DNA of 64,000 bases from Segetibacter sp. (GCF_025963695.1 NZ_JAOQAH010000053.1:1-64000), one strand, 5' to 3'; shown: positions 7,461-16,575, counted from the first letter of the stretch. The notes: generated by a model not told the origin, from the sequence alone. Program-made: numbers and translations.

Positions 7461-8732
7461 TTAGCGCCCTTTTAAAATAGAATTTCCTACTGCACACTCT
7501 AAACATCTTCTCTGGCTGCAATAGTTATTTTTTAACTCGATTAATGCCTGGCTTTCAAGAGCATTATTATTGGTGACACGAAAAGACATCCATTTTTGAG
7601 TAATACTATTCGTTTCGGGAGAAAGCTCCAGAAGCCATTCGAGGGCCTTGTCTTTTACAGGTGCATCATCGTTAAATAGACCGTAGGCAAATAAAACAGG
7701 TATAACCGTATTGATGATGACGTTTTCTGTCATCTGTTTCCCCAACTGTTTGGGGTGATATTCACCTGGCTCGTCAAATAGGTAATGATAATGCCAATAG
7801 TCGTTTGCTGTAACATTTAAAAACTCTTTTATTGTTACAAGTGAAGCCGTTTCTTTTATTTTCGAGAAAAGGTGAGAGGATTTATGAATAAGCATTGCCA
7901 ATTGCGCCAGCCGTACCGTTGGAAAATTGGCGGGACGCATTCTTAGAAAAAATGGCTTTGTGAACGTTGACTTTAATTGGTATTTCTTTTGGTAAAAAAG
8001 ATATTCTTTTTTTAAAAGGTTTGGATAATCTTCTGAAAAGTCGGTATCAAGCAACCCTGCTTGCCCCAACAAAAAGCCCTCAAGTTGGTGAATTTGGTTT
8101 TTGTGCCTGCCCAGAACGCTTAAGGGCAAACTTTTACCAATTAATTCAAAGGTGACAGCGTTTACCTTAATCCCAAAGTTCCTTGCAAGCATCCACCAAA
8201 AAACTTCTTCCCAGTGGTTGTTTGCCTCTTTCAAAAGATCTAATACAGAAGCTGACTTTCGCTGCAATCTTTCTATTATCATCCGTTCCTTCCAACCTGT
8301 CCATTTCATTTCATTAAATACTGGCAGGTAAGCTTCGCAGGGTACAAAAGCTTCCCGCACCATCAGTTCTCTAAACCGGTCTATTAATAATTTAGAAACC
8401 AGGTTATGCAATGTAAGCATGGGAAGTATAGATCCATTTTCACAACTAATTTCGGCATCATTCTCCCAAACCACATGCAAAATAATATTCGAATAATTTC
8501 TATCGCCTGTATGAGAATGCTTCTGCCAGTCCGAAGAATTGACGTGAACTTCAATGTTTCCTGCCCAGGTAGTATTTCCAATTACAACTTTTGCATTAAG
8601 AAAATCGGGGCCCTGGTGAGTATTGTAGGTACCAGGCTGTACGACCATGATTTCGTCCCCCTGCTCTACCCTTAATTGGCTTTTATTAAAGTATTGAAAT
8701 TGCCAGATAAATTGAAGCAGGCGCTCGTTCAT
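7461..8732 (-). CDS. DUF2851 family protein
   Basis: The 423-residue protein is a full-length DUF2851 member, a family nearly confined to Bacteroidota. Typical stretches are LLQFIWQFQYFN at the N-terminus, the TYNTHQGPDFLNAKVVIG and WAGNIEVHVNSSDWQKHSH blocks (about residues 35-75), and NYSNIILHVVWEND. The acidic and histidine residues of GNIEVHVNSSDW...H recall a nuclease-like core, but no activity has been shown to my knowledge. The C-terminal CSQRRCLECAVG has three cysteines that could bind metal. No signal peptide is seen, so it is probably cytosolic. It is transcribed with the same polarity as maf downstream of it on the map, 63 bp apart. Confidence 0.93.
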   Translation of the reverse strand: MNERLLQFIWQFQYFNKSQLRVEQGDEIMVVQPGTYNTHQGPDFLNAKVVIGNTTWAGNIEVHVNSSDWQKHSHTGDRNYSNIILHVVWENDAEISCENGSILPMLTLHNLVSKLLIDRFRELMVREAFVPCEAYLPVFNEMKWTGWKERMIIERLQRKSASVLDLLKEANNHWEEVFWWMLARNFGIKVNAVTFELIGKSLPLSVLGRHKNQIHQLEGFLLGQAGLLDTDFSEDYPNLLKKEYLFYQKKYQLKSTFTKPFFLRMRPANFPTVRLAQLAMLIHKSSHLFSKIKETASLVTIKEFLNVTANDYWHYHYLFDEPGEYHPKQLGKQMTENVIINTVIPVLFAYGLFNDDAPVKDKALEWLLELSPETNSITQKWMSFRVTNNNALESQALIELKNNYCSQRRCLECAVGNSILKGR

Positions 8733-8795
8733 GAAATATGTATTATTTTAAATATAATTTTATATCATGAAAAGTGCAAGCAATAAAGGTTGTAC

Positions 8796-9398
8796 TTAAT
8801 TCAACCCATCTCCTACTTTCAACATTTGTAATTCCTGAACTACTCTGCTTACAGGCAAACCCATCACGTTATAAAAATCACCGGTAACCGATTTTATTCC
8901 AATAACACCTATCCATTCCTGAATAGCATAAGCACCGGCCTTGTCATAGGGTTTATATTTATCAACGTAAAACTCTATTTGATTTATAGTGAGCTTATGA
9001 AACTGAACTGAGGTAATATCTGAAAAAGCTGTCTCTTTATCACCGCGCTGAATAACTACCCCCGTTATTACCTTGTGCGTACTTCCTGACAACGAGGCCA
9101 ATGTGTTTATAGCATCCTGCCTATCAACGGGTTTTCCAATTACCCTGCCGTTCAATACAACTATTGTATCGGCAGCAAGTATAGTTCTCGACTCCACGTT
9201 AGTCTCGCCCGCTTCGACCAGTAAATTTTTTACTGCGATTGCTTTTTGCCGCGCAATGTGTATTGGTATCTCATCTAAAGCCAGGCTTTCGGGGTAAGTT
9301 TCTTCCGTGCTTTTCACAACAATATCAAATGGAACTTCGGCCCACTCAAGTAACTGCTTTCTTCGGGGAGATTGAGAAGCAAGAATAATTTTTTGCAT
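8796..9398 (-). CDS. maf: Maf-like nucleoside triphosphate pyrophosphatase
   Basis: Maf proteins hydrolyse non-canonical or surplus nucleoside triphosphates (dTTP/UTP or m7GTP) to monophosphates. The signature N-terminus is MQKIILASQSPRRKQLL. LAADTIVVLNGRVIGKP holds the catalytic aspartate (about residue 75). SGSTHKVITGV and YDKAGAYAIQEW complete the active site. The Q in AIQEW and the YDKAGAYA form fit the dTTP/UTP class. I choose ATG 9398 because the conserved motif begins there; a longer frame to 9491 runs into the neighbouring prenyltransferase gene. At 200 residues it has the usual length. Confidence 0.95.
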   Translation of the reverse strand: MQKIILASQSPRRKQLLEWAEVPFDIVVKSTEETYPESLALDEIPIHIARQKAIAVKNLLVEAGETNVESRTILAADTIVVLNGRVIGKPVDRQDAINTLASLSGSTHKVITGVVIQRGDKETAFSDITSVQFHKLTINQIEFYVDKYKPYDKAGAYAIQEWIGVIGIKSVTGDFYNVMGLPVSRVVQELQMLKVGDGLN

Positions 9399-9401
9399 AT
9401 G

Positions 9402-9409
9402 CAAAGGTA
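9402..9409 (-). promoter_or_regulatory. Possible -7 box for maf, near-leaderless
   Basis: On the minus strand TACCTTTG matches the Bacteroidota -7 consensus TAnnTTTG and ends only 3 bases before the maf ATG, so the transcript would begin at or next to the start codon. No clear TTG -33 element is at the right distance, which keeps confidence low. Confidence 0.35.
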
Positions 9410-9444
9410 TTCGAATGGGCAGGTTAAGATTTAGGGCAAATAAT

Positions 9445-10383
9445 TTACTGAAGATAAATCCGGAAGAATAGCATTGATAGAATGCCGGCAAACATTACCA
9501 TTTTAATAAGCGAACTCAAATGATGGTAATCCTTACTGGTTTTTGCTTTTAGCAGCAATTTGAAGATATATAATAACGGAACAATGATTAATAAGAAAGA
9601 ATAAGCGGCGCTCCACCACCAATTTAAAATAAGAACATAGAATTGTACAACCAGCAACATAGCTATCAGGACAACAAGCCATACGGAAACAAAGACTTTT
9701 GTTGACTGCACACCCCATGCAATAGGCATGGTATTACAGCCATAGCGCCTGTCACCATCTATATCTTCCATATCTTTTACAACTTCTCTTACAATAGAGA
9801 TAACAAATGCAAAGGCTGTGTACAAAAACGAAATACGGGTTATTTTTTGAGTATAAGAACCGATTATGTCAAGGTTCAGGAGGTTAGACGTCTCACAAAA
9901 AGTAACCACAAGAATAGCCCAGGCAGTTAGAATAGAAACTAAGATATTACCAACCAGTAGCTTTTTCTTTAACGAGATAGAGTACAGAAACAACAGGCCT
10001 ACAATGCCGGTGTTTAGTAAACCAAGAAATTGAACGTCGGTTTTCCAGTCGATGTAGAAGCCAATAGCAATCCCAACTACGCTAAGAAACACATGCCAAA
10101 AAATAACCCATCTACGCGAAATGATTTTTTCAACAACAACCTTATCCGGCTTATTTATTTGGTCGATATTAAGGTCGAAGTAATCATTAATTACATACCC
10201 TTCTGCGTATATCAGTACATAAGACACAACTAATAAAACCAAGTAGACCCCTTTTATGTTAGGGACAGCTCCGCTTGCAAACATAATTGGATGAATAATG
10301 CAATACACAAAAAGGATTTGGGTAAGTGCAAAAAACAACAAATTTGGCCATCGAACCAGCCGTAGGAATGCCTTAAGTTTCAA
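9445..10383 (-). CDS. UbiA-family prenyltransferase
   Basis: The 312-residue integral membrane protein has about eight hydrophobic segments. The first Asp-rich motif is NDYFDLNIDQINKPDK (about residues 66-81) and the second is REVVKDMEDIDGDRRYG (about 199-215), which bind Mg-diphosphate of the prenyl donor. In this group of Bacteroidota proteins the usual label is geranylgeranylglycerol-phosphate geranylgeranyltransferase, but the acceptor cannot be read from the sequence. The gene sits between a KdsC-type phosphatase (54 bp upstream) and maf (46 bp downstream) with one polarity, suggesting a kdsC-ubiA-maf operon. Confidence 0.9.
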   Translation of the reverse strand: MKLKAFLRLVRWPNLLFFALTQILFVYCIIHPIMFASGAVPNIKGVYLVLLVVSYVLIYAEGYVINDYFDLNIDQINKPDKVVVEKIISRRWVIFWHVFLSVVGIAIGFYIDWKTDVQFLGLLNTGIVGLLFLYSISLKKKLLVGNILVSILTAWAILVVTFCETSNLLNLDIIGSYTQKITRISFLYTAFAFVISIVREVVKDMEDIDGDRRYGCNTMPIAWGVQSTKVFVSVWLVVLIAMLLVVQFYVLILNWWWSAAYSFLLIIVPLLYIFKLLLKAKTSKDYHHLSSLIKMVMFAGILSMLFFRIYLQ

Positions 10384-10437
10384 AAGGAAATCGATTTATG
10401 CACAAAGTAATAATTGAATACTAAAAGAGGGACTAAT

Positions 10438-10959
10438 TTATGTAGATGGTACACGGGTATCCTCGTTCCAATTTCCCCTTATTTTCATTACTTTTTCAAT
10501 TACATCACGCCCGCAACCAAAGCCCCCGTTTAGTGGAGATATGTAAGCAGATACCTCCTTAATTTCCTCAACAGCATCTGCGGGGCAACAGGCCAGGCCA
10601 CATTTTTTCATTACCTCAAGATCAGGAATATCATCACCCATAAATAATATTTCATGCCATGAAAGCCCTTTCTTTTGAAGATACTCCTCTAAAACCTGTT
10701 CTTTATCTGTTACCCTCATAAATACTTCAGCCACACCTAACCTGTGTAAACGATCGGCGACTTCATCAGATGCGCCGCCTGAAATAACTGCTATTCCATA
10801 ACCTCTTTTAATTGCAAGTTGGAGCGCATATCCATCTTTAACGTTCATTTTTCTTGCCATAACACCTTCGGGAAGAATGGTTAAAGTTCCATCTGTTAAT
10901 ACGCCATCTACATCAAAAACAAAAGTTGTAACTGCCTTAAACTTCTCGAGGAGACTCAT
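10438..10959 (-). CDS. kdsC: KdsC-type HAD phosphatase (Kdo-8-phosphate phosphatase)
   Basis: The 173-residue protein is a small HAD phosphatase without a cap domain. Motif I is VFDVDGVLTDG (about residues 14-23), motif II lies in GIAVISGGAS, and motif III/IV is EILFMGDDIPDLEVMKKCG. The C-terminal GGFGCGRDVIEKVMK loop is the tetramer segment that reaches into the neighbouring active site in KdsC proteins. It is expected to remove phosphate from Kdo-8-phosphate during lipopolysaccharide inner-core synthesis; the other Kdo genes are not in this window. It is the first gene of the likely operon with the UbiA protein and maf. Confidence 0.92.
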   Translation of the reverse strand: MSLLEKFKAVTTFVFDVDGVLTDGTLTILPEGVMARKMNVKDGYALQLAIKRGYGIAVISGGASDEVADRLHRLGVAEVFMRVTDKEQVLEEYLQKKGLSWHEILFMGDDIPDLEVMKKCGLACCPADAVEEIKEVSAYISPLNGGFGCGRDVIEKVMKIRGNWNEDTRVPST

Positions 10960-11013
10960 TAAATGTAATTGTAGTTATTTCAGTTTGGGTTGTATCTCTT
11001 TCAAATCGCAATA

Positions 11014-11253
11014 CTACTTCTGGTTGTCTCTCCATTCATATACCCACGAGCTTTGGACCATTTCTAGGTGGCCTTCGGTACTCTGTTCCCTTGTACCCGC
11101 AAAGTTTGGGATCTGTAAAACATACTCCAACAGGTCAGTGAAACGGATCCTATAGATTTTGCCTTCGTTAAAAGCGTCTCCAAAGCGTTCATATAGTTTT
11201 AAAGCAATGTCTTCATAATCGTTCCAATTAATCGGAGGTTCATACTGAGCCAT
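11014..11253 (-). CDS. iscX: Iron-sulfur assembly protein IscX
   Basis: The 79-residue acidic protein matches IscX (YfhJ) along its length. Key stretches are INWNDYEDIALKLYERFGD, then IRFTDLLEYVLQIPNFAGT and the C-terminal SWVYEWRDNQ. IscX binds IscS and iron and tunes the rate of cluster assembly in the ISC pathway. It lies 45 bp downstream of a 2Fe-2S ferredoxin of the ISC type, the same pairing as in E. coli. The rest of an isc operon (iscS, iscU, hscAB) is not in the window, so the two genes form a detached fragment of that operon. Confidence 0.95.
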   Translation of the reverse strand: MAQYEPPINWNDYEDIALKLYERFGDAFNEGKIYRIRFTDLLEYVLQIPNFAGTREQSTEGHLEMVQSSWVYEWRDNQK

Positions 11254-11298
11254 AAAGAATAGTATTAATTAATATTTGAATAGTAAAATGATGAGAAA

Positions 11299-11634
11299 TT
11301 ATTCTCCGAGGAATTGAGTTTGGTCAGGTAAGGTTACTTCAACGTCTCCGTCGCCCTCTAACAATAAACATTGGCATCCGAGCCTTGAATTAATGCGGGG
11401 GTTTACAGCGCGGTCAATAAAATCTTCTTCTTTATCGCTTAGCTCCTCAAGATAATCTTCACCTTTATTAATATATAGGTGGCAAGTACTGCATGCGCAC
11501 ACGCCGCCACAATTATGATGAAGTTCTATATCATTTAGCAGTGCTACTTCCAGTAAACTTTGATCAGGTGCTATATTTGTAAGCGTAACTGGTTCCCGTC
11601 CTTTTTCCTCAAACCTGAATTTAATAGTGTACAT
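11299..11634 (-). CDS. fdx: 2Fe-2S ferredoxin, ISC/adrenodoxin type
   Basis: The 111-residue protein has the adrenodoxin-type cysteine pattern C-x5-C-x2-C in HHNCGGVCACSTCH, and a distal cysteine in RLGCQC. The preceding acidic loop (DYLEELSDKEEDFIDRA) is the partner-binding helix of vertebrate and ISC ferredoxins. It likely donates electrons for iron-sulfur cluster assembly with IscX. I start at ATG 11634 (MYTIKFRF); an in-frame ATG seven codons earlier adds a non-conserved leader. Ferredoxin precedes iscX by 45 bp on the minus strand. Confidence 0.93.
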   Translation of the reverse strand: MYTIKFRFEEKGREPVTLTNIAPDQSLLEVALLNDIELHHNCGGVCACSTCHLYINKGEDYLEELSDKEEDFIDRAVNPRINSRLGCQCLLLEGDGDVEVTLPDQTQFLGE

Positions 11635-11979
11635 ATAATCCTTCTTTGCCTGCAAAAGTATTAGAAAACAATTGCTTATTGAACTGAAATTAAAAAGCAG
11701 CCATAAAACAAGCTGTTATTGTTTATACTCTGCTGCACAACTCTCTGAACAGCTTATTGTCTGTTAGCAATTTTTACTGGGTAAGATGACAACTTCCATC
11801 TATCAAAACCCGTCTTATGCCTTTGAAACATTAAAAGTAAAGCACTAGGAAAAAGGTCAACATTTTCTCTCTTTTCTAGGTAGAACTAAAAAAGTAAGTT
11901 GCCAAGAAATAAAAGGAAGGACGTTAAAAAAAGTTAAAAAAATAATCGTTTTATCTGATTTTATTATGCCCTATTTGTC

Positions 11980-11987
11980 TACTTTTG
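11980..11987 (+). promoter_or_regulatory. Possible promoter for the CHRD/T9SS gene
   Basis: TACTTTTG fits the TAnnTTTG -7 box and would give a leader of about 185 bases. No good -33 TTG precedes it. The whole gap 11635-12178 is very A+T-rich from about 11900 on, contains no reading frame I can support and otherwise shows nothing distinctive. Confidence 0.35.
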
Positions 11988-12178
11988 ATTATCACACATA
12001 CAATCTTTTATACAAGAAAAACACATTTTATCACTAAAAATTATCACACTAAAAACACCCTCTAATTTTCATTTTTTTTGCCTTGAATTTCAACTATTAC
12101 AAATATTAAAAACACAACTTCTTTCAGGGAGTTTTATTCTATCAATTATCACCAATTTTTATTAAAAATCGATTACAA

Positions 12179-14266
12179 ATGAGAAAAATTTTTACCCTCG
12201 GTTTACTTTTAATTGTTACAATTGCAGCTAACGCTCAAATGCGGTACTTGCAAGGCAGGCCTAATTCAGGTCAGGTATCAACTGTCGTCACTTCTCCTGC
12301 AGTAGGAATAATTATCGTAAAATACAATACAGCAACCAAGCTGTTACAACTTGTAGGAAACTATCGTAACCTAACATCTTCTTTCATAAGCGCACACGTT
12401 CATACAGGAATCGTTAACGAGGATGGTCCAATACAGATGACATTGACTAGTGCACCAGACTCAACAATTACAGGATCACAAACTTTTACAGCCGCTCAGG
12501 AAACAGATTTACTTGCAGGAAAGATGTACCTTGATATACATACCGGCACATATCCTAATGGTGAAATGAGAGGGCAATTGTTACCAACAACAGAAGGGAA
12601 AAGCTTTTTATTGAATGCAAGGTTACAGGGTGCACAAGTTGATCCTCCTAATGGTTCTACAGCTAACGGTAATGTTACTGCATTATTAGATACGGCAACC
12701 CACCGAATTTATCTGACCGGTGGCTATTCGAACTTAACAACCTCTGCAAGCGCTGCAGATGTACACGACGGTTCGCCAAACACTAATGGAACACCCTTTT
12801 ATGCAATTACTTTCAGCCCAAGCATCACAGGATCGCTTAATACATTTAAAGGCACTACAACTGCAGATGAAGCACGCCTGTTAAGTGGTAATACATATCT
12901 TGACATTCATAATTCAACTTATAGCGCTGGAGAAATTAGAGGTCAACTAACAATGCTTAACCAACGCCAGTTTTTGGCAGGTTCGCTTTCGGGTGCTAAA
13001 GAAGTGCCGGCCAATGCTTCACCAGCCAGAGGAACTGTAATTGTAAAGTACAATACAGAAAGCAACTTGTTAGAACTTACTGGAGACTATCAAAAACTCT
13101 CCGGAACAATAAGTGGCTCTTCTATTCATGGTCCTGCAGGCCCTACCGCGACTGCATCGGTTTTGTACCCTATTACAAATACAGGGGGCGCGATGGGAAC
13201 TTTAAATGCAGCCGTAACGCTTACAGAAGCTCAGGAAGCCGATCTTCTTGCAGGAAATACATACGTGGATGTGCGTTCTACAACCTTTCCTGATGGAGAA
13301 ATAAGAACACAATTACTGCCAACTACTAATGGACAAACAGAATTTCTTACTGGTAAAATTACTGCTTCACAATCTGTAGCTGCTACTCCTATAGTTTCAT
13401 CAGGAACAGGAAGTACTACGGTATTGCTTGATAAAGCAACCAGGAAAATTTATGTAACAGCGACTTATTCAAATTTAACTTCCGGTATAAGAGACGCCCA
13501 CATTCATCGTGGTGCTGCCGGCACTAACGGTCTTGTAGCAATTCAGTTATATTTCGCTCCTGAAACTACCTCGGGCACCATAACCGGACCTGTAGATACG
13601 GTTATTTCTGCAACCCTGACAGATTCGATTATTAGAGGATTTTCTTACTTAAATATCCACACGATTAATTACCCTGCCGGAGAAATTCGCGGCCAACTTG
13701 GTGACTTAGTTCTACCTGTTAAGCTTTCTTATTTCAATGGCTTTAAAGATCGTAATACCATAGCCTTAATATGGGAGTCTGCACAGGAGATTAACGTAAA
13801 GAATTATGAAGTAGAACAACTTAACGAGCAAACTGGAGAGTGGGTTAAAAAAGGTACGGTTGCAGCAAATGGCGGTAGCTCATCTGCTAAATACCGTTTC
13901 GAGGATATGCCAACAGTAGGTTCAAGAGAGTATGTATTGTACCGACTTAAAATGGTGGATTTACAAGGAACAGTTGCTTATTCGTCTATCATTCGTATCA
14001 ACTATTCACAAACAAAAGCCGCTCTTTCAATAATGGCTAACCCGGTTGTAAACGGAACATTAGGATTTACGATAACAGGTTTACCAAATAATAATCAAAA
14101 GGCCGAAATATCTATAATTGATTTTAGTGGCAGGATAATGCACAGACGTGCGGTTTCTACACTGCTTAATAATTTTGTAGATGTTAGCAAGCTTTCTAAA
14201 GGAATGTATAAACTGGTTGTAAAAACAAACAGTACTGTTTTACAAGAAACTTTCAGCAGGCAATAA
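12179..14266 (+). CDS. Secreted protein with four CHRD domains and T9SS sorting domain
   Basis: The 695-residue protein has a signal peptide (residues 1-19, ending ANAQ). Four CHRD domains of about 120 residues follow, each with a VHTGxxxxNGP-like loop and a closing YxDIHTxxYPxGEIRGQL motif (near residues 135, 255, 380 and 500). The third domain is the most divergent. After residue 518 comes a LPVKLSYFNGFKDRN linker domain. A type A type IX secretion C-terminal domain ends the protein (ANPVVNGTLGFTITG, then SKGMYKLVVKT). CHRD domains occur in chordin and many bacterial surface proteins, with no known activity. The protein is probably exported by T9SS and bound to the cell surface. It is monocistronic, with a strong hairpin 21 bp after its stop. 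Confidence 0.93.
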   Translation: MRKIFTLGLLLIVTIAANAQMRYLQGRPNSGQVSTVVTSPAVGIIIVKYNTATKLLQLVGNYRNLTSSFISAHVHTGIVNEDGPIQMTLTSAPDSTITGSQTFTAAQETDLLAGKMYLDIHTGTYPNGEMRGQLLPTTEGKSFLLNARLQGAQVDPPNGSTANGNVTALLDTATHRIYLTGGYSNLTTSASAADVHDGSPNTNGTPFYAITFSPSITGSLNTFKGTTTADEARLLSGNTYLDIHNSTYSAGEIRGQLTMLNQRQFLAGSLSGAKEVPANASPARGTVIVKYNTESNLLELTGDYQKLSGTISGSSIHGPAGPTATASVLYPITNTGGAMGTLNAAVTLTEAQEADLLAGNTYVDVRSTTFPDGEIRTQLLPTTNGQTEFLTGKITASQSVAATPIVSSGTGSTTVLLDKATRKIYVTATYSNLTSGIRDAHIHRGAAGTNGLVAIQLYFAPETTSGTITGPVDTVISATLTDSIIRGFSYLNIHTINYPAGEIRGQLGDLVLPVKLSYFNGFKDRNTIALIWESAQEINVKNYEVEQLNEQTGEWVKKGTVAANGGSSSAKYRFEDMPTVGSREYVLYRLKMVDLQGTVAYSSIIRINYSQTKAALSIMANPVVNGTLGFTITGLPNNNQKAEISIIDFSGRIMHRRAVSTLLNNFVDVSKLSKGMYKLVVKTNSTVLQETFSRQ

Positions 14267-14287
14267 AGTTTGCTTTCAAAGACTCTT

Positions 14288-14327
14288 TACCAAAAGAGGC
14301 CGTCGTAAAAGACGGCCTCTTTTGGTA
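14288..14327. terminator. Terminator between CHRD gene and DUF2520 gene
   Basis: A perfect 17-bp stem (14288-14304 with 14311-14327) with loop GTAAAA lies between two convergent genes. The A/T-rich outer ends allow it to work in both directions. Confidence 0.85.
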
Positions 14328-14365
14328 TATCCAAAAGGCTGGACAGCAATAAGCTCTCTATATAC

Positions 14366-15139
14366 TTACTCACTGTTTGCATCATAAAACTGCCCTATAC
14401 TCTTAGTGATGGAATTATATAAGTCAAGAGTTTGAGGGTACTCTTCAAGCACTTTCCTGTGCTTCAAAATTGTGTCAAAATCTTTCCTCATTGCCGGTCC
14501 TGTTTGCACTTCCAATGGCCTGTGTTTCTCTATTCGCGATATTGTCTCTCCCATAAGTGGCTGTAGCAGGTCGAAATCGATCGAATTACTTTTGCAGAAC
14601 TGGTCGGCGATTGCAAAAAGATGATTTGTAAAATTGTTAACGAATACAGCGGCGACGTGTAGTTTTAATCGCACCTCATCACTTGCCACTGATACCTGTT
14701 CAGCCCATCCTTCTGCAAATAGCATTAGTCTTTGCTTCGTTGTTTCGTTGTTCGCGTCTATTACTATTGGTATTACCGGTAAAGATGTCACCTCCTTTTT
14801 TAAAGTTTGCAGGGGATACAAGACGCCGTAGTGAGTGGATGCATGAGCCAATACTTCTTTTGAGACAGCCGCCGCCGTATGCACAACAACTTTATCATCC
14901 AACTGCAGCCGGGAAGCAACAGAACTGATGGCGAGGTCAGACACACAAATGATATAAATATCAGCCAAAACACTCATTTCAGTAAAATCTGTAGTGTAAC
15001 CAGCGTTTAGCGCAGAAGCCAGGGCCGCAACTTCTTCCCTATTTCTGCCTGCCACCTGTATTATTTCATGTTCTGACTTTAGAATTTTTCTGCCCAATAC
15101 AGTTGCCACATTTCCGGAACCTATAATAACAACTTTCAT
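14366..15139 (-). CDS. Rossmann-like plus DUF2520 protein
   Basis: The 257-residue protein starts with a dinucleotide-binding loop, VVIGSGNVATVLG (residues 4-16). An NADP-type Rossmann half follows (VHTAAAVSKEVLA near 85-97, GVLYPLQTLKKE near 104-115). The second half is the helical DUF2520 domain with HVAAVFVNNFTNHL and GPAMRKDFDTILKH. The arrangement matches pyrroline-5-carboxylate reductase and ketopantoate reductase relatives, but the substrate of DUF2520 proteins is unknown. It is divergent from the alpha/beta hydrolase, with only 24 bp between start codons, so the two promoters must overlap. Confidence 0.9.
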   Translation of the reverse strand: MKVVIIGSGNVATVLGRKILKSEHEIIQVAGRNREEVAALASALNAGYTTDFTEMSVLADIYIICVSDLAISSVASRLQLDDKVVVHTAAAVSKEVLAHASTHYGVLYPLQTLKKEVTSLPVIPIVIDANNETTKQRLMLFAEGWAEQVSVASDEVRLKLHVAAVFVNNFTNHLFAIADQFCKSNSIDFDLLQPLMGETISRIEKHRPLEVQTGPAMRKDFDTILKHRKVLEEYPQTLDLYNSITKSIGQFYDANSE

Positions 15140-15163
15140 CTACTTTTGAATTAATTACAACTA

Positions 15164-16036
15164 ATGAAATTAATACAAACAATCTTTCTAACATATTATA
15201 CTACCAAAATCAAAGCGATAGGGCTTCTTTCACCTGCAAAAGCCGCAAAGTCTGCTTTTGAATTGTTTTGCACACCTTATTCGTCCCGGAAAACTTATGA
15301 AGCTCCGGACGCCTTTGAAAATGCAGAAAGATTGTCGTTTACTTTTCAGCAGCACCAGATACACGGTTTTCAATGGAAACCTAAAGTACCCAATGGCCAT
15401 AAAGTTCTAATCTGTCATGGTTTTGATAGTCACAGCTATAGGTTTGAAAGATATATAGACCCTTTGCTAAATCACGGTTTTGAAATATATGCTTTCGATG
15501 CTCCCGGCCATGGCTTAAGCACGGGAAAAACCATTAATGCGCTTTTGTATAAAGAAATGATTTTAGAGGTGATCCAAATGTACGGTCCCTTTAGCGGTCT
15601 CATGGCTCACTCCTTCGGCGGCATAGCAGCAACGCTGGCAATTGAAGAAATGAAAGATGACCTGCCTAAAAGACTTATCCTGATAGCGCCAGCCACAGAA
15701 ACCACAAGATCGGTAAACGACTTTTGCAGACATCTTAAAATAAGTGCGCGAGTAAGGCGGGAAATGGAAAAATTGATAGTGCAAATTGGTGGGCAGCCCC
15801 CCTCATGGTATTCCGTGGCGAGAGCCATCCAGTCCTTATCGGTACCTACTCTTTGGCTACATGATAAAAAGGACCGCATTACTCCCTATGAAGACATGAA
15901 GCACTTAACAGAGCTAAACCTGCCACACCTTGAATTTGTAATAACAGAGGGACTAGGCCATAGTTTATATAAAAATGACGCGGTGGCAAATAAGGTCATT
16001 GGTTTCCTGGTAACCCTAAAAAACAATGTTTATTAG
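15164..16036 (+). CDS. Alpha/beta hydrolase
   Basis: The 290-residue protein has an alpha/beta hydrolase fold. The oxyanion region is VLICHGFDSHSYRF, the nucleophile elbow is GLMAHSFGGIA (Ser near residue 148), an acidic residue lies in LWLHDKKDRITP, and the catalytic histidine is in GLGHSLYK (about 271). The elbow reads AHSFGG rather than the classic GxSxG. DAPGHGLSTGK is the usual motif after strand 4. There is no signal peptide. The substrate is unknown. It is divergent from the DUF2520 gene. The first bases after its stop run into a stretch holding a form B repeat. Confidence 0.9.
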   Translation: MKLIQTIFLTYYTTKIKAIGLLSPAKAAKSAFELFCTPYSSRKTYEAPDAFENAERLSFTFQQHQIHGFQWKPKVPNGHKVLICHGFDSHSYRFERYIDPLLNHGFEIYAFDAPGHGLSTGKTINALLYKEMILEVIQMYGPFSGLMAHSFGGIAATLAIEEMKDDLPKRLILIAPATETTRSVNDFCRHLKISARVRREMEKLIVQIGGQPPSWYSVARAIQSLSVPTLWLHDKKDRITPYEDMKHLTELNLPHLEFVITEGLGHSLYKNDAVANKVIGFLVTLKNNVY

Positions 16037-16151
16037 GTAGTTGCCCTGTCTTTGTTTACCCGAATGGCACAAAAAAGTTTTCGCGAAATTCGAAAGTGTC
16101 GGGGAATTATTTAAAACGAAAAAGTTGCTTGACCCGTCACTGGAAATCTTA

Positions 16152-16180
16152 TTAAACATCGTTGCGTCGCACTCGTGTAC
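16152..16180 (-). repeat. Dimorphic interspersed repeat, form B (copy 1)
   Basis: Plus strand reads AAACATCGTTGCGTCGCACT then CGTGTAC, so the form B core is on the minus strand. It lies 115 bp after the hydrolase stop codon. The rest of 16037-16575 has no supported gene. Confidence 0.85.
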
Positions 16181-16342
16181 AGCTGCTCCTATATTCAGCG
16201 AAGCGCGTCAAGAAATGGTTACTGGTGTTTGGCTGTATTCTTTGTCTGTAAGTCCTCCAAATGTTGGGTGGTGTGCTCCTGTTGTGACTTATTTCATTTT
16301 AACCTGTTTAGCTAATTTGTAGCCTTTTCTATGGAGTCTTTA

Positions 16343-16383
16343 TTTTTTGGTTCTTTTTTACCACGAAAAAAAGAACCAAAAAA
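16343..16383. repeat. A/T-rich hairpin of GGTTC-T6 type
   Basis: TTTTTTGGTTCTTTTTT (from 16343) pairs with AAAAAAGAACCAAAAAA (to 16383) around ACCACG. The design is like the TTACTTTC/GAAAGTGAC hairpins at 1283-1316 and about 2258-2290. A 64-residue minus-strand frame (16358-16552) reads through it and is probably not a gene. It may act as a terminator for GLPGLI-side transcription. Confidence 0.55.
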
Positions 16384-16575
16384 CATAAGCTTTCAAACCA
16401 GGTCTCTTTGAAAAGTTGTTCGTTAGTAAGTTTCTAAAATCACTTGAAACTTTTTCGACAATGAAATGCTCAAACGATTTTTGCTCATGCCTTACCTTGC
16501 CAAATGCTCCAGTCGAAAGAACAATTGCTGGAGTGCAGAAAACAAGCTTCATAGAGGTTACAGTCAGTTATCACT

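Noticed and set aside
16041-16322. 93-residue plus-strand frame after the hydrolase
   Set aside because: It is the translation of a stretch containing a form B repeat, with no conserved features.
16358-16552. 64-residue minus-strand frame
   Set aside because: It ends in an A/T-rich hairpin (VFWFFFSW) and is probably repeat-derived rather than a working gene.
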